A stretch of 64,000 nucleotides of DNA, taken from the NCBI GenBank assembly GCA_913052585.1, contig CAJXEB010000001.1:1-64000 (forward strand). The letters run 5' to 3'. The notes under the pieces were generated by a model. It did not search any database and was not told the origin of the DNA. It worked only from the letters and a program-made list of their open reading frames with translations. Shown piece after piece: positions 25,184 through 33,613 of the stretch; position 1 is the stretch's first letter; every line of letters begins with the position of its first letter. This stretch comes from an uncultured Flavobacteriaceae bacterium (GTDB lineage Bacteria; Bacteroidota; Bacteroidia; Flavobacteriales; Flavobacteriaceae). The position numbers and the translations under genes were made by a program.

Positions 25184-26230
25184 TTATTTCTTTACTTTTA
25201 AAACTGATTCCACCTTATTTACTATTTCTTTAGGTTTTATAGTTTCCATTGCATTTTCATACGCTTCGGGATAATTATTCCCATAAATTGAAGTCGGTAA
25301 TAGTGGATATTTATTATTATCTGCTAATAAACTATTATCATTTGGTTGCCCAAAAGGGGAAAATCCAGCAAATGGATGGGTAACTCCCCAAAGAGAAATT
25401 ATTGGGATTCCATACATAGCTCCTAAATGGCCATTCCCACTATCCATCGAAATCATTACATCTAAATTTGATATTAATGCTAATTCTTCTGTGAAATTAA
25501 GTTTCCCAGCAGTATTAACTACAGAAGAATATTCGTTTTCAAAAGTGTCTAGTTGAGTTATTTCTTTATTGCCTCCACCAAATAATACTATTTGATATTG
25601 ATGCTCTTTATCTAAATCTGCAATAACCTTTTTCATTAACTCTAAAGGGTACATTTTGCTTTTATAGGCCGCAAATGGAGCTATTCCAATAGTACTTTTG
25701 TTTTTTTTACCTAAGAGGTTTAATATGTTTTTATTGTACTCTTTTTTGGGTAATGGTTTAAAGTTATTTAAGTCTAAAGAAAAGCCTAGCGCCTCAAAAA
25801 CATCTACATATCGCTGATGAGTTGTTTTTAATTGCTTGAAGTTTTTGTTTTTCACTCTGGTTAGCAATTTTTTTTCTTTTCTACCTTTATTTAGAGTCGC
25901 CGTTTTTTTTCCCAACACCTTTAAATGCCGGGTAATAATTTTAGATCGAATTACATTATGTAAATCTACCACAGCATTAACTCCTAGCTTATTTGCTTCT
26001 TTTGAAAGCTTTAAAAGTCCCATAAAGCCTTTATGTTTATGGTTTACATCTGCTTCAAGAAACACTACGTTTGAAAAATCTTGAAAAAAAGGTTTAAAAA
26101 AAGCTCTAGATAAAATTGTTAATTGAACCTCTGGGTAAGTTTCAGAAAAAACGCGAAGCACAGGTACTATCATAGCGACGTCTCCCATTGCTGAAAGACG
26201 AATAACTAGTATGTTGGTAGGTTTTTTCAA
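25184..26230 (-). CDS. glycosyltransferase family 9 (heptosyltransferase-like)
   Basis: A GT-B enzyme of 348 residues. The N-terminal nucleotide-fold begins ILVIRLSAMGDVAMIVPVLR, the hallmark of GT9/heptosyltransferases. The C-terminal donor domain has IGIAPFAAYKSKMYPLELMK and a DVMISMDSGNGHLGAMYGIP segment with the donor-binding loop. It probably adds a heptose or related sugar to lipid A core. The start is TTG at 26230 directly after an in-frame TAA; any later ATG would delete the first beta strand. A DUF4254 gene lies just upstream, an association I recall in Bacteroidota. Confidence 0.9.
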   Translation of the reverse strand: MKKPTNILVIRLSAMGDVAMIVPVLRVFSETYPEVQLTILSRAFFKPFFQDFSNVVFLEADVNHKHKGFMGLLKLSKEANKLGVNAVVDLHNVIRSKIITRHLKVLGKKTATLNKGRKEKKLLTRVKNKNFKQLKTTHQRYVDVFEALGFSLDLNNFKPLPKKEYNKNILNLLGKKNKSTIGIAPFAAYKSKMYPLELMKKVIADLDKEHQYQIVLFGGGNKEITQLDTFENEYSSVVNTAGKLNFTEELALISNLDVMISMDSGNGHLGAMYGIPIISLWGVTHPFAGFSPFGQPNDNSLLADNNKYPLLPTSIYGNNYPEAYENAMETIKPKEIVNKVESVLKVKK

Positions 26231-26287
26231 TTATAGAAATTCTTCGCCTGAGCTCTAAACGACATTAAAAGTTTTAAATCGATATAC

Positions 26288-26896
26288 TTATTTTCCTCCC
26301 CTAAGTACAGGATTCAATTCGTCATCATTGTACATTTTCATTTGCTTGTAAACTTTCATGTACTTGTCACCTTTTTCAATATCGTTTAATAGTTGATCAA
26401 TTGCGGTGCTTAAATCTACTCGTTGCTCAAGTAGTATGTTTAGTTTAATTTGACAGGCATTTCTGTGTACTTCGGAAGCATTTTCTCTAATTGCTTCTTC
26501 ATTCATATGGTATACTTTTAATGCTAAAATTGAAAGGCGATCTACTCCCCAAGCTGGGCTTTCGGTATTAATAGTAGCATTTGCTTTAGTATGGACACCT
26601 TTATTATTTTCTAAAAAATAACTATCAATATATTCTACCATATCTGTGCGATCTTGGTTAGAAGCATCAATTTGTCTTTTTAAAGTCAAAGCGCTTACGG
26701 GATCAATATTAGGATCACGAATAATATCTTCATAGTGCCATTGCACCGTGTCAATCCAACATTTTCTGAATAGTAAATGTTCTAAGTTTTGAGATTTAGA
26801 ATCGTATGGATTGCTAAAAGATTGATCTACTTTATCAATAACATGATATTTATCTATAACTTCTTTAAAAATAGCGTTTGCTTTTTCTGAAAACAT
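26288..26896 (-). CDS. DUF4254 family protein
   Basis: A soluble, mostly alpha-helical protein of 202 residues with several Arg/His/Trp-rich segments (LEHLLFRKCWIDTVQWHYED near 38-57). I recognise it as DUF4254, a Bacteroidota family usually next to GT9 glycosyltransferases; its function is unknown. The gene is 57 bases upstream of the GT9 gene on the same strand and 11 bases after the methyltransferase gene. Confidence 0.8.
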   Translation of the reverse strand: MFSEKANAIFKEVIDKYHVIDKVDQSFSNPYDSKSQNLEHLLFRKCWIDTVQWHYEDIIRDPNIDPVSALTLKRQIDASNQDRTDMVEYIDSYFLENNKGVHTKANATINTESPAWGVDRLSILALKVYHMNEEAIRENASEVHRNACQIKLNILLEQRVDLSTAIDQLLNDIEKGDKYMKVYKQMKMYNDDELNPVLRGGK

Positions 26897-26907
26897 ATCT
26901 TTATTCT

Positions 26908-27909
26908 TTAATTGATTTTTTCTAAAATGTGTAAAAATTCAGTTGTTTGGTTTGCCTTATGATTCCTGTTTTCGGTTTTATCTGCTTTAAAACGTTGATA
27001 TTTAGTAGTTGCTAAATCGTACTTTCCAAATTTCTTCATCGTTTCTTTAACGATTTCCGAATCCATTAATCCTTCGTTATTATAACTTAAGAAAATATAT
27101 TTAAATTGTGCATTTTTCAATAGTTCCGTAAACGATTGAAGCACAACATTTTTTTTACAATAATCACTTTTATAATATTCACGCAAACCTGTTACTCCTT
27201 TGGGTGCAAAGGTATCATATTTTGCAATAGTATTTAACAAATGGTAGTTAGCACCGTATTGCCTTGCATTATATGGCGGGTCTAAATATAATAGGTCTCC
27301 GGTAATGCTTTTAATAAGATCGTTACCGTCTTTCTGAAAAACTTGATGTTTATTAATTGTCTCTTGAAAGATTGCAGGTTTTATGAATAGTTTTTTTGCT
27401 GCTGAAGGTTTTATTTTTTTCAAATAAGCACCGTAAACTGAAGCTGTATTTGCAATTTTATCGGCACTTTCTAAAAGACTTGCTAATAAAAAATAATATT
27501 GATTTTCATTGATTTCTGAAGTGGTTTTCCATTTTTCAATTTGAATCCTTACTGCATCTATAATTTGTCCATTTTCTGAATTGAAATAATTTCTTCCTGC
27601 TTTTCCACCTTGAGAATATTCTTGAAAAACAAATCCTTTTAAGCCCTTTATTAAATTAAGGTTTTTTATTAATTCTTCTGAAGAAACCGGTTTATGATTC
27701 CCAATATAATTTCTATTTAAGACATAACTATAAAACTCTACATCGTTGGTGATAACATTTTTTACTTGAGTTTTAAAATTTCTACCAACAATTCCAGTTC
27801 CAGCAAATAAATCGCAAAAAGTCTTCTGAGAAAGATCATCACCCACTACGTTTGTAATAGTTTCAGATATAAAAGGAAATAGTTTTTGCTTGGAGCCTAT
27901 GTAATTCAT
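26908..27909 (-). CDS. D12-class DNA adenine N6-methyltransferase
   Basis: A 333-residue methyltransferase. Residues 1-20 have the YIGSKQKL N-terminus of D12 enzymes. The SAM-binding motif I is DLFAGTGIVG (33-42) and the catalytic motif IV is DPPY (210-213) in YLDPPYNARQYG. It methylates adenine N6 at a site that cannot be read from the sequence. The YSYVLNRNYIGN stretch recalls NlaIII-type (CATG) enzymes as I remember them. It lies 27 bases after a PD-(D/E)xK-like gene, so the pair may be a type II restriction-modification unit. Both sit between genes that are usually envelope/housekeeping, suggesting insertion. Confidence 0.9.
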   Translation of the reverse strand: MNYIGSKQKLFPFISETITNVVGDDLSQKTFCDLFAGTGIVGRNFKTQVKNVITNDVEFYSYVLNRNYIGNHKPVSSEELIKNLNLIKGLKGFVFQEYSQGGKAGRNYFNSENGQIIDAVRIQIEKWKTTSEINENQYYFLLASLLESADKIANTASVYGAYLKKIKPSAAKKLFIKPAIFQETINKHQVFQKDGNDLIKSITGDLLYLDPPYNARQYGANYHLLNTIAKYDTFAPKGVTGLREYYKSDYCKKNVVLQSFTELLKNAQFKYIFLSYNNEGLMDSEIVKETMKKFGKYDLATTKYQRFKADKTENRNHKANQTTEFLHILEKIN

Positions 27910-27936
27910 TAATTGGAAATCGGTATTTTTTGGTTT

Positions 27937-28575
27937 TTAATTCAATTCTACCCAAATTATATCGCTAAAAGTTTCGTTTTGAGGTGTAAAAATAAACTTT
28001 TGTAATTGGGTAGGATTAAAATTGAGAACATAGTTTTTAATTTCTTTAATAAGTAAACTTATAGCTGCTTTTAGCTTCCAATGTTCTCCATTATTTGCAT
28101 AAACAATAATAAATAATCTGTTTTTTAAATGATGTCTTTTTTGATTGCTCTGGTTGTCATAAAGCCAATTAATTAGTTCTCTTTTTTGCGATTTTGCATA
28201 AAATATATCGTTGTTAAACCCTTTTGGAAAAACAGAAGTTTTATGATCAAAAGGAATGTCGTTTAACGTAAAATCTACTAATTTAGTTCTTAAATTAAAA
28301 GCTGCCTGTATTTCAGGAAAAGAACAAAATATTTTTTCAACCGCCATCGCACTCCAAAAATTAAACCATCGATTGATAGCGTAATAAAATAACTCTTGCT
28401 TATCTAATTGGTATTTCTTTACAGTCAATGAAATTTCAAAAATTAAAGCCTCCCATTCGTTAATTTCATAAATAAAATTAGTGTACTTATCCCAAGTGTC
28501 ATTCTGTTTACGATACCATTTGTAAGGATATTGCAGTCGTTTTTGTAGTAGTATTTCGATGTCTACTAAATTCAT
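27937..28575 (-). CDS. putative PD-(D/E)xK nuclease, candidate cognate restriction enzyme
   Basis: I do not recognise the family of this 212-residue protein. It has a feasible PD-(D/E)xK core: helix with E80 (AVEKIF), then a strand with D101 (KLVDFTLND) and D110-H-K112 (PFDHKTSVFP). A following strand is RLFIIVYAN. The N-terminal third is helical and rich in Tyr/Trp. The order E-D-DxK is that of many type II restriction enzymes. The gene lies directly upstream of a D12 methyltransferase on the same strand. Restriction activity is inferred from motif and context; another conserved protein that only resembles it is possible. Confidence 0.55.
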   Translation of the reverse strand: MNLVDIEILLQKRLQYPYKWYRKQNDTWDKYTNFIYEINEWEALIFEISLTVKKYQLDKQELFYYAINRWFNFWSAMAVEKIFCSFPEIQAAFNLRTKLVDFTLNDIPFDHKTSVFPKGFNNDIFYAKSQKRELINWLYDNQSNQKRHHLKNRLFIIVYANNGEHWKLKAAISLLIKEIKNYVLNFNPTQLQKFIFTPQNETFSDIIWVELN

Positions 28576-28576
28576 T

Positions 28577-29500
28577 TTATAAAAAATAAATTACAATTGG
28601 AAACACAAATATCAACCATAAAAATAGTTCTGATATCCATTTTTTAGAAATGGTTTCTAAAAAATTGGTAGTAAATATTGAAATTGGCGCCAATAAAAAT
28701 ATGAGCTCACTTCCATTCTTATTTTCAGTTAAAACAATTAAGGACAGTCCTATTAATAAAAAAAAAATAAGAATCCAATATTTGGATTTTTCTTTCAAGG
28801 GAGTATTTGAAATATGTATCGATTTGTATAGAATACCAAATATCCCAAGCGACATTATAAAAATAGCAGGGATTAATATTTTTAATGAATAATATGGAGA
28901 AAAATCAAAACTAACTTGTTGCTTATATTCCAAAAACCACCATAAGTTGTCATTAAAAACTATTTGATAGGTGGTTGTTAAAATAAAAATGGAAATAAAA
29001 CCTACAAATGGTATAAAAACAAGCTTATAATTTTTTGATGCTAATTGAATAATTGCAATAAATAAAATAACAAAAAATAAAATACTCCAAAAATAAAAAA
29101 GTGCAGCTATTGTAACCCAAATAGAAGCGTCCAATATTTTCTTTTCACTGTTTTTTTTCGAACTTATACTGAGAATTCTTCGCAAAGCCAATAATAAAAA
29201 CAATAAAGAGAAGACAGGGTCGGACTCTTTAAAAAGTATAGGATTCGTTAAAATAAAAAAACAAAATAAAAAAAACGCGTAGGAGTTTAATTTGGTAAGG
29301 CGGTTTTTTTTTATGGTAAAATTCAATAGCAAAAATAGCAGTAAAAAAACAGCGTTTTGAAGTAACGATTTTGCAATTTCTGCATAATTAATTGCTTCAT
29401 TTACATCCTGAATTATATAAAAAAACCATCCTGCAAACAAAAATATACTCACCACTATAGAATGGAATGGTTTAGAATTACTAAAAAAGCTTGTGAGCAT
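28577..29500 (-). CDS. DUF6427-like integral membrane protein
   Basis: A 307-residue protein of 9-10 hydrophobic helices with no soluble domain and no recognisable catalytic motif. It begins MLTSFFSNSKPFHSIVVSIF and ends in LFLWLIFVFPIVIYFL. I recall this as flavobacterial family DUF6427, commonly found beside the DUF6341 gene and purD, as here. It is divergent from the DUF6341 gene with 41 bases between. Its stop lies 1 base from the start of the nuclease-like gene. Confidence 0.75.
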   Translation of the reverse strand: MLTSFFSNSKPFHSIVVSIFLFAGWFFYIIQDVNEAINYAEIAKSLLQNAVFLLLFLLLNFTIKKNRLTKLNSYAFFLFCFFILTNPILFKESDPVFSLLFLLLALRRILSISSKKNSEKKILDASIWVTIAALFYFWSILFFVILFIAIIQLASKNYKLVFIPFVGFISIFILTTTYQIVFNDNLWWFLEYKQQVSFDFSPYYSLKILIPAIFIMSLGIFGILYKSIHISNTPLKEKSKYWILIFFLLIGLSLIVLTENKNGSELIFLLAPISIFTTNFLETISKKWISELFLWLIFVFPIVIYFL

Positions 29501-29521
29501 GGTTCTTAATTTATATTTTTG
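29491..29521 (+). promoter_or_regulatory. promoter of the DUF6341 gene (TTG-N20-TATTTTTG)
   Basis: TTG at 29491-29493 and TATTTTTG at 29514-29521 with a 20-base spacer match the Bacteroidota -33/-7 promoter closely, 20 bases before the ATG. The -33 box overlaps the first codons of the divergent membrane-protein gene. Confidence 0.72.
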
Positions 29522-29541
29522 CTATCTTAAAACATAAAGAT

Positions 29542-29781
29542 ATGACTTGGACAGGGTTTTTTGGAGGAATTCAAGATTTTTTTGAAGGTGTAGCATTTGC
29601 ACCATTTAACGCACTTCGTGCTTTAGAGCTATCAAACTGGTGGGCTGCAAACTTTATGTCATGGGTTTTTATGATTATTTGTGCAGTAGCTATTGTTTAT
29701 TGGATTAGACAACTTAAAAAATACGACGCAACAGAAGGTAGTGATGACAAAAGTGTTACTGCTCATAGATATTTAGGTTAA
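29542..29781 (+). CDS. DUF6341-like small membrane protein
   Basis: A 79-residue protein. An aromatic/Gly-rich N-terminus (MTWTGFFGGIQDFFEGVAFA) precedes one transmembrane helix (about 36-54, NFMSWVFMIICAVAIVYWI), then a charged tail. I recall it as DUF6341, often wrongly labelled uracil phosphoribosyltransferase; nothing here supports that label. Its last 9 bases overlap the end of purD, which is on the other strand. Confidence 0.8.
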   Translation: MTWTGFFGGIQDFFEGVAFAPFNALRALELSNWWAANFMSWVFMIICAVAIVYWIRQLKKYDATEGSDDKSVTAHRYLG

Positions 29782-31047
29782 ATCAAAACCTATATCCTTA
29801 CGATAATTCATCGCATCGAAATGTAGTTTTTCTATATTTTGATACGATTTTTTTAGTGCCTTTTTGTAATTCATGTCCATAGACGTTATTGCTAAAACAC
29901 GTCCTCCGTTTGTCACGAATTTTTCATCTTTTATGCTTGTACCCGCATGAAAGACAATAGAATCTTCAATATTTTTAATTCCTGAAATTATTTTACCTTT
30001 TTCATACGCCTCGGGATAACCACCAGAAACTATCATTACTGTAGTAGCAGCTCTTTCATCAATTTCTATGGAAGTTTTATCTAACTCTTGATGGAAAGTC
30101 GCTTCAAACAACTCCACTAAATCACTTTTAATTCTAGGTAGCACCACTTCGGTTTCTGGATCTCCCATTCGAACATTATATTCTATAACAAAGGGCTCAT
30201 TATTAACATTTATTAAGCCAATAAAAACAAATCCTTTATAGTCTATGTTTTCTTTTTGAAGTCCGTTAACGGTTGGAATAACTATTCTCTCTTCTATTTT
30301 TTGCATTAAAACATCATCTACAAAAGGAACCGGCGAAATAGCTCCCATACCACCTGTGTTTAATCCAACATCTCCTTCTCCAATTCGCTTATAATCTTTA
30401 GCAGTGGGCAATATTTTATAATTTTTCCCATCTGTAAGAACAAAAACACTTAATTCTATTCCATCTAAAAACTCTTCAATAACAACTGTTGAACTTGCTG
30501 CTCCAAATTTTGAATTAGACAACATATCTTCTAATTCATTTTTAGCTTCTTCAATATTATTAAGGATTAAAACTCCTTTTCCGGCCGCCAATCCATCTGC
30601 TTTTAAAACAAATGGTGGGTTTAGTGTTTCTAAAAATAGTTGTCCTTCTTTTAAAGTTTCTTTTGTAAAACTTTGATATGCTGCGGTTGGAATTTTATGA
30701 TCTATCATAAACTCTTTAGCGCGTTCTTTACTCCCCTCCAATAATGCACCTGCTTTTGAAGGTCCAATAAGCATTACGTTTTTTAATTCTGGAGATGAAA
30801 GAAAATAGTCTGCAATTCCATTTACCAATGGATCTTCAGGGCCTACAATGACCATTTTAATATCATTCCTGGTTACACAGTTTTTAATGGCTTCAAAATC
30901 ATTGACCGAAATTGAAATATTGATTGCAATCTCTGATGTTCCTGCATTTCCTGGGGCTACAAAAAGCTGGCTACATCTGTTACTTTGTACTATTTTATAA
31001 GCAAATGTATGCTCTCGACCACCTGAACCTAAAATTAAAATATTCAT
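29773..31047 (-). CDS. purD: phosphoribosylamine-glycine ligase (GARS)
   Basis: The second enzyme of purine synthesis: phosphoribosylamine + glycine + ATP gives GAR. The 424-residue length is normal. It begins MNILILGSGGREHTFAYKI with the N-terminal GSGGREHA-type loop. The ATP-grasp domain (about 100-330) has FVLKADGLAAGKGVLI, EEFLDGIELSVF and EYNVRMGDPETEVVLPR. It is a single gene with its own promoter. Its 3' end overlaps the DUF6341 gene by 9 bases tail to tail. Confidence 0.97.
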   Translation of the reverse strand: MNILILGSGGREHTFAYKIVQSNRCSQLFVAPGNAGTSEIAINISISVNDFEAIKNCVTRNDIKMVIVGPEDPLVNGIADYFLSSPELKNVMLIGPSKAGALLEGSKERAKEFMIDHKIPTAAYQSFTKETLKEGQLFLETLNPPFVLKADGLAAGKGVLILNNIEEAKNELEDMLSNSKFGAASSTVVIEEFLDGIELSVFVLTDGKNYKILPTAKDYKRIGEGDVGLNTGGMGAISPVPFVDDVLMQKIEERIVIPTVNGLQKENIDYKGFVFIGLINVNNEPFVIEYNVRMGDPETEVVLPRIKSDLVELFEATFHQELDKTSIEIDERAATTVMIVSGGYPEAYEKGKIISGIKNIEDSIVFHAGTSIKDEKFVTNGGRVLAITSMDMNYKKALKKSYQNIEKLHFDAMNYRKDIGFDLT

Positions 31048-31070
31048 TTTTGAAAAGTATATTAAGGTAT

Positions 31071-31078
31071 CAAAAATA
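31071..31078 (-). promoter_or_regulatory. -7 element (TATTTTTG) of purD
   Basis: An exact TAnnTTTG match on the minus strand, 24 bases before the purD ATG, in the short divergent gap with the CapK-like gene. No purine riboswitch fits in this 65-base gap. Confidence 0.55.
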
Positions 31079-31112
31079 ATTGTTTGTAAATTGATGCCCT
31101 AATTTTACTGCA

Positions 31113-32426
31113 TTGAATTTGTTTGAATTAACTCTAAAGTTAAGTGGCTTTCCTATTAAGGAGGCAAAAGAGCATTTACAGAAAATTCAAGACATCCCTG
31201 AGGATAAATATGAAGTTTATATTAAAGGGCAACGAACTCGTATTGCTAGTTATCATATTGAAAACAATTCTTTTTATAAGTCATTTATTGCCGAAAAATC
31301 AGTTGTTAAATGGGAAGAAATTCCTGTTATGCAGAAAAAAGATTTGCAAGTTCCTTTAAAACTACGTTTTTCAAAAGGGTATTCAACAAAGAATTCTTAT
31401 ATCAATAAAACTTCTGGCTCTAGTGGACATCCGTTAATATTCGCGAAAGACAACTATTGTCATGCCTTAACTTGGGCGGAAATTATTAATCGGTTTGGAT
31501 GGCATGGAATAGATTTTAACAAATCTTATCAAGCTCGTTTTTATGGAATTTCGTTGGGATTTTTAAATAACAAAAAAGAGCGATTAAAAGATTTATTAAG
31601 CTATCGGTTTCGATTTGCAATTTTTGATTTATCTGATGAAAAATTAGCATCTTATTATGAACTTTTTAAATCAAAAAAGTTTCAATATATCAATGGCTAT
31701 ACAAGCTCCATTGTATTATTTGCAAAATTTTTAAAGAATAAAAACACAATTCTTACGGAAGTTTGCCCCACATTAAAACAATGTGTGGTCACTAGTGAAA
31801 TGCTTTTTGAAAAAGATAAGCAACTACTTGAAACTTGGCTGGGAGTTCCAATAATCAACGAATATGGAGCTGCTGAATTGGACTTAATCGGTTTTACCAA
31901 TCCAAAAAATGAATTTATCGTTAACAGTGAAACGCTTTTTATTGAAATTTTAGATGAAAATAATAAGGTTTTGCCCAATGGTCAGTCTGGTAAAATTGTA
32001 ATTACTTCTTTATACAATAAGGCAAATCCTCTTATTCGATATGAAATTGGTGATACTGGAGTTTTGTCTGAAAACAGCACTTATAAAACTCCTATATTAA
32101 AAGAACTTGTAGGTAGAACCAATGATATTGCAAAATTACCAAGCGGAAAAGTAGTGCCTGGACTTACTTTTTATTATGTAACCAAAAGTGTAATTGAAGA
32201 AGATGGAAATGTAAAAGAATTTATAATCGAACAAACTAAAATAGATTCCTTTACTATTATTTATTGTTCTGATAATGAATTAAATAAAAATGAAATACAT
32301 AAAGTTAAAAAAGAGCTTTTTAATTATTTAGAAAGTAATCTTATTTTAAACTTTGAAAGAGTAGCTGTTTTAAAAAGAAATAAACGTGGGAAATTGAAAC
32401 AATTTGTTTCAAAAATAAATACTTAA
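31113..32426 (+). CDS. CapK-like adenylate-forming enzyme (phenylacetate-CoA ligase family)
   Basis: A 437-residue member of the phenylacetate-CoA ligase/CapK branch of the ANL superfamily. It shows the AMP-binding loop KTSGSSGHPL (about 98-107), INEYGAAELDLIGF (about 250) and GKIVITSLYNKANPLIRYEIGD (about 295-316) with the conserved hinge region after it. Relatives in capsule loci have an unknown role, perhaps activating an acid that decorates the glycan. The start is TTG at 31113: no in-frame ATG lies before residue 70, and an in-frame TGA is 21 bases upstream. It leads into a GT4 gene and faces the minus-strand locus. Confidence 0.85.
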   Translation: MNLFELTLKLSGFPIKEAKEHLQKIQDIPEDKYEVYIKGQRTRIASYHIENNSFYKSFIAEKSVVKWEEIPVMQKKDLQVPLKLRFSKGYSTKNSYINKTSGSSGHPLIFAKDNYCHALTWAEIINRFGWHGIDFNKSYQARFYGISLGFLNNKKERLKDLLSYRFRFAIFDLSDEKLASYYELFKSKKFQYINGYTSSIVLFAKFLKNKNTILTEVCPTLKQCVVTSEMLFEKDKQLLETWLGVPIINEYGAAELDLIGFTNPKNEFIVNSETLFIEILDENNKVLPNGQSGKIVITSLYNKANPLIRYEIGDTGVLSENSTYKTPILKELVGRTNDIAKLPSGKVVPGLTFYYVTKSVIEEDGNVKEFIIEQTKIDSFTIIYCSDNELNKNEIHKVKKELFNYLESNLILNFERVAVLKRNKRGKLKQFVSKINT

Positions 32427-32446
32427 AAAGAATCCTTTTGCCAAAT

Positions 32447-33613
32447 ATGCAGCATAAAGAAATACTTATTATTACTAATTATTTTCCGCCTGAAAGTGGC
32501 GCTGCCTCCAATAGGATTAATTCTATGGTAAATGGGTTCTACAAAAATAATTATACCGTTTCTGTAGTTTGTCCTTTTCCTAATTATCCTGATGGAAAAA
32601 CATTTAAGGATTATAGAGGTTCCATTTTAAAAAAAACAGAAGAACCTTTTGGAACTTTATTTAGGTTATGGATATGGCCAACTAAATCTAAAAATAAATT
32701 TGTTAGGCTATTATCTATGATTTCTTTTTCATTGAGCTTAATGATTTTTCTAATATTCAAAAAAACACCTAAAAAAGTAGTCATTCAATATTCTCCAGTT
32801 TTTGTAGGTTTTACTGCAGTTTTTTGGACTACATTTTTAAGAAAAAAAATAATTTTAAATGTTTCAGATTTATGGCCTTTAGCTGGATTGGAAATGGGAT
32901 TATTACAAAAAGGATTCTATTATAATATATTATCAAAAATGGAGAAATTTTGCTACAAAAAGTCTCATTTAATTTTAGGGCAATCTGAAGAAATTCTTAC
33001 ACATATTCAATCTTTTGAAATTAATAGCCCTTTATTCCTTTATAGAAATTATCCTGATTTTTATACCCCTCAATTAAACATTGATGAAGTTAAAAATGAA
33101 ATAAAAATAGTCTATGCAGGCTTATTAGGAGTCGCACAAGGGCTTTATAAAATATGTTCTGATATCACCTTTACAAAAAACATAAGTCTTCATATTTACG
33201 GGTCTGGTCCAGAAACCGAGCTTATTAAAATGTTGAAAAAGCCAAATATTTATTATTATGGTGCTATTGAAAGAGAGCTACTTCATAAAGAGCTTTTAAA
33301 CTGTGATATAGGTTTTGTCCCCTTAATTAATAGAATATATGGGTCGGTACCCTCAAAAATATTTGAGTTAAGTCGATTGGGCTTGCCTATATTATATTTT
33401 GCAGGTGGTGAAGGTGAAGATATTGTTACTGATAACAATTTAGGGTGGAATATTCCAGTTGCAGATTATGAAAAATTACAATTTTTTATAGATTCTTTTT
33501 CTAAAGATATGTTAGTTGATTTATCCAAGAATAATATCCAAACTGTTTCTAAAAATAGGTTTTCATTTGAAAAACAATTTGACAGCTTTATAAAAAAAAT
33601 AGAGAGCATTTAA
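32447..33613 (+). CDS. glycosyltransferase family 4 (WbuB-like)
   Basis: A GT-B glycosyltransferase of about 388 residues. I chose the ATG at 32447 over an in-frame TTG at 32438; the family N-terminus (ILIITNYFPPESGAASNRI) begins just after it. The C-terminal donor domain has IKIVYAGLLGVAQGLYKICS and GFVPLINRIYGSVPSKIFEL, where the Glu of SKIFE binds the nucleotide sugar. Two hydrophobic segments near residue 80-130 suggest membrane attachment, as in WbuB proteins. It follows the CapK-like gene by about 20 bases and its end overlaps the WcaJ-like gene by 4 bases. Confidence 0.88.
   Translation: MQHKEILIITNYFPPESGAASNRINSMVNGFYKNNYTVSVVCPFPNYPDGKTFKDYRGSILKKTEEPFGTLFRLWIWPTKSKNKFVRLLSMISFSLSLMIFLIFKKTPKKVVIQYSPVFVGFTAVFWTTFLRKKIILNVSDLWPLAGLEMGLLQKGFYYNILSKMEKFCYKKSHLILGQSEEILTHIQSFEINSPLFLYRNYPDFYTPQLNIDEVKNEIKIVYAGLLGVAQGLYKICSDITFTKNISLHIYGSGPETELIKMLKKPNIYYYGAIERELLHKELLNCDIGFVPLINRIYGSVPSKIFELSRLGLPILYFAGGEGEDIVTDNNLGWNIPVADYEKLQFFIDSFSKDMLVDLSKNNIQTVSKNRFSFEKQFDSFIKKIESI

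Noticed and set aside
25174-25192. AGAAAT..ATTTCT palindrome between the ferredoxin and GT9 genes
   Set aside because: A short AT-only stem without a T-tract; not reliable as a terminator.
27937-28575. NlaIII-type restriction enzyme
   Set aside because: The methyltransferase recalls NlaIII-type enzymes, but the partner protein shows PD-(D/E)xK-like residues and not the His-Me finger expected for R.NlaIII. The CATG specificity is therefore left open.
29542-29781. Uracil phosphoribosyltransferase label for the small membrane protein
   Set aside because: 79 residues with one transmembrane helix and no PRPP-binding motif cannot be this enzyme.
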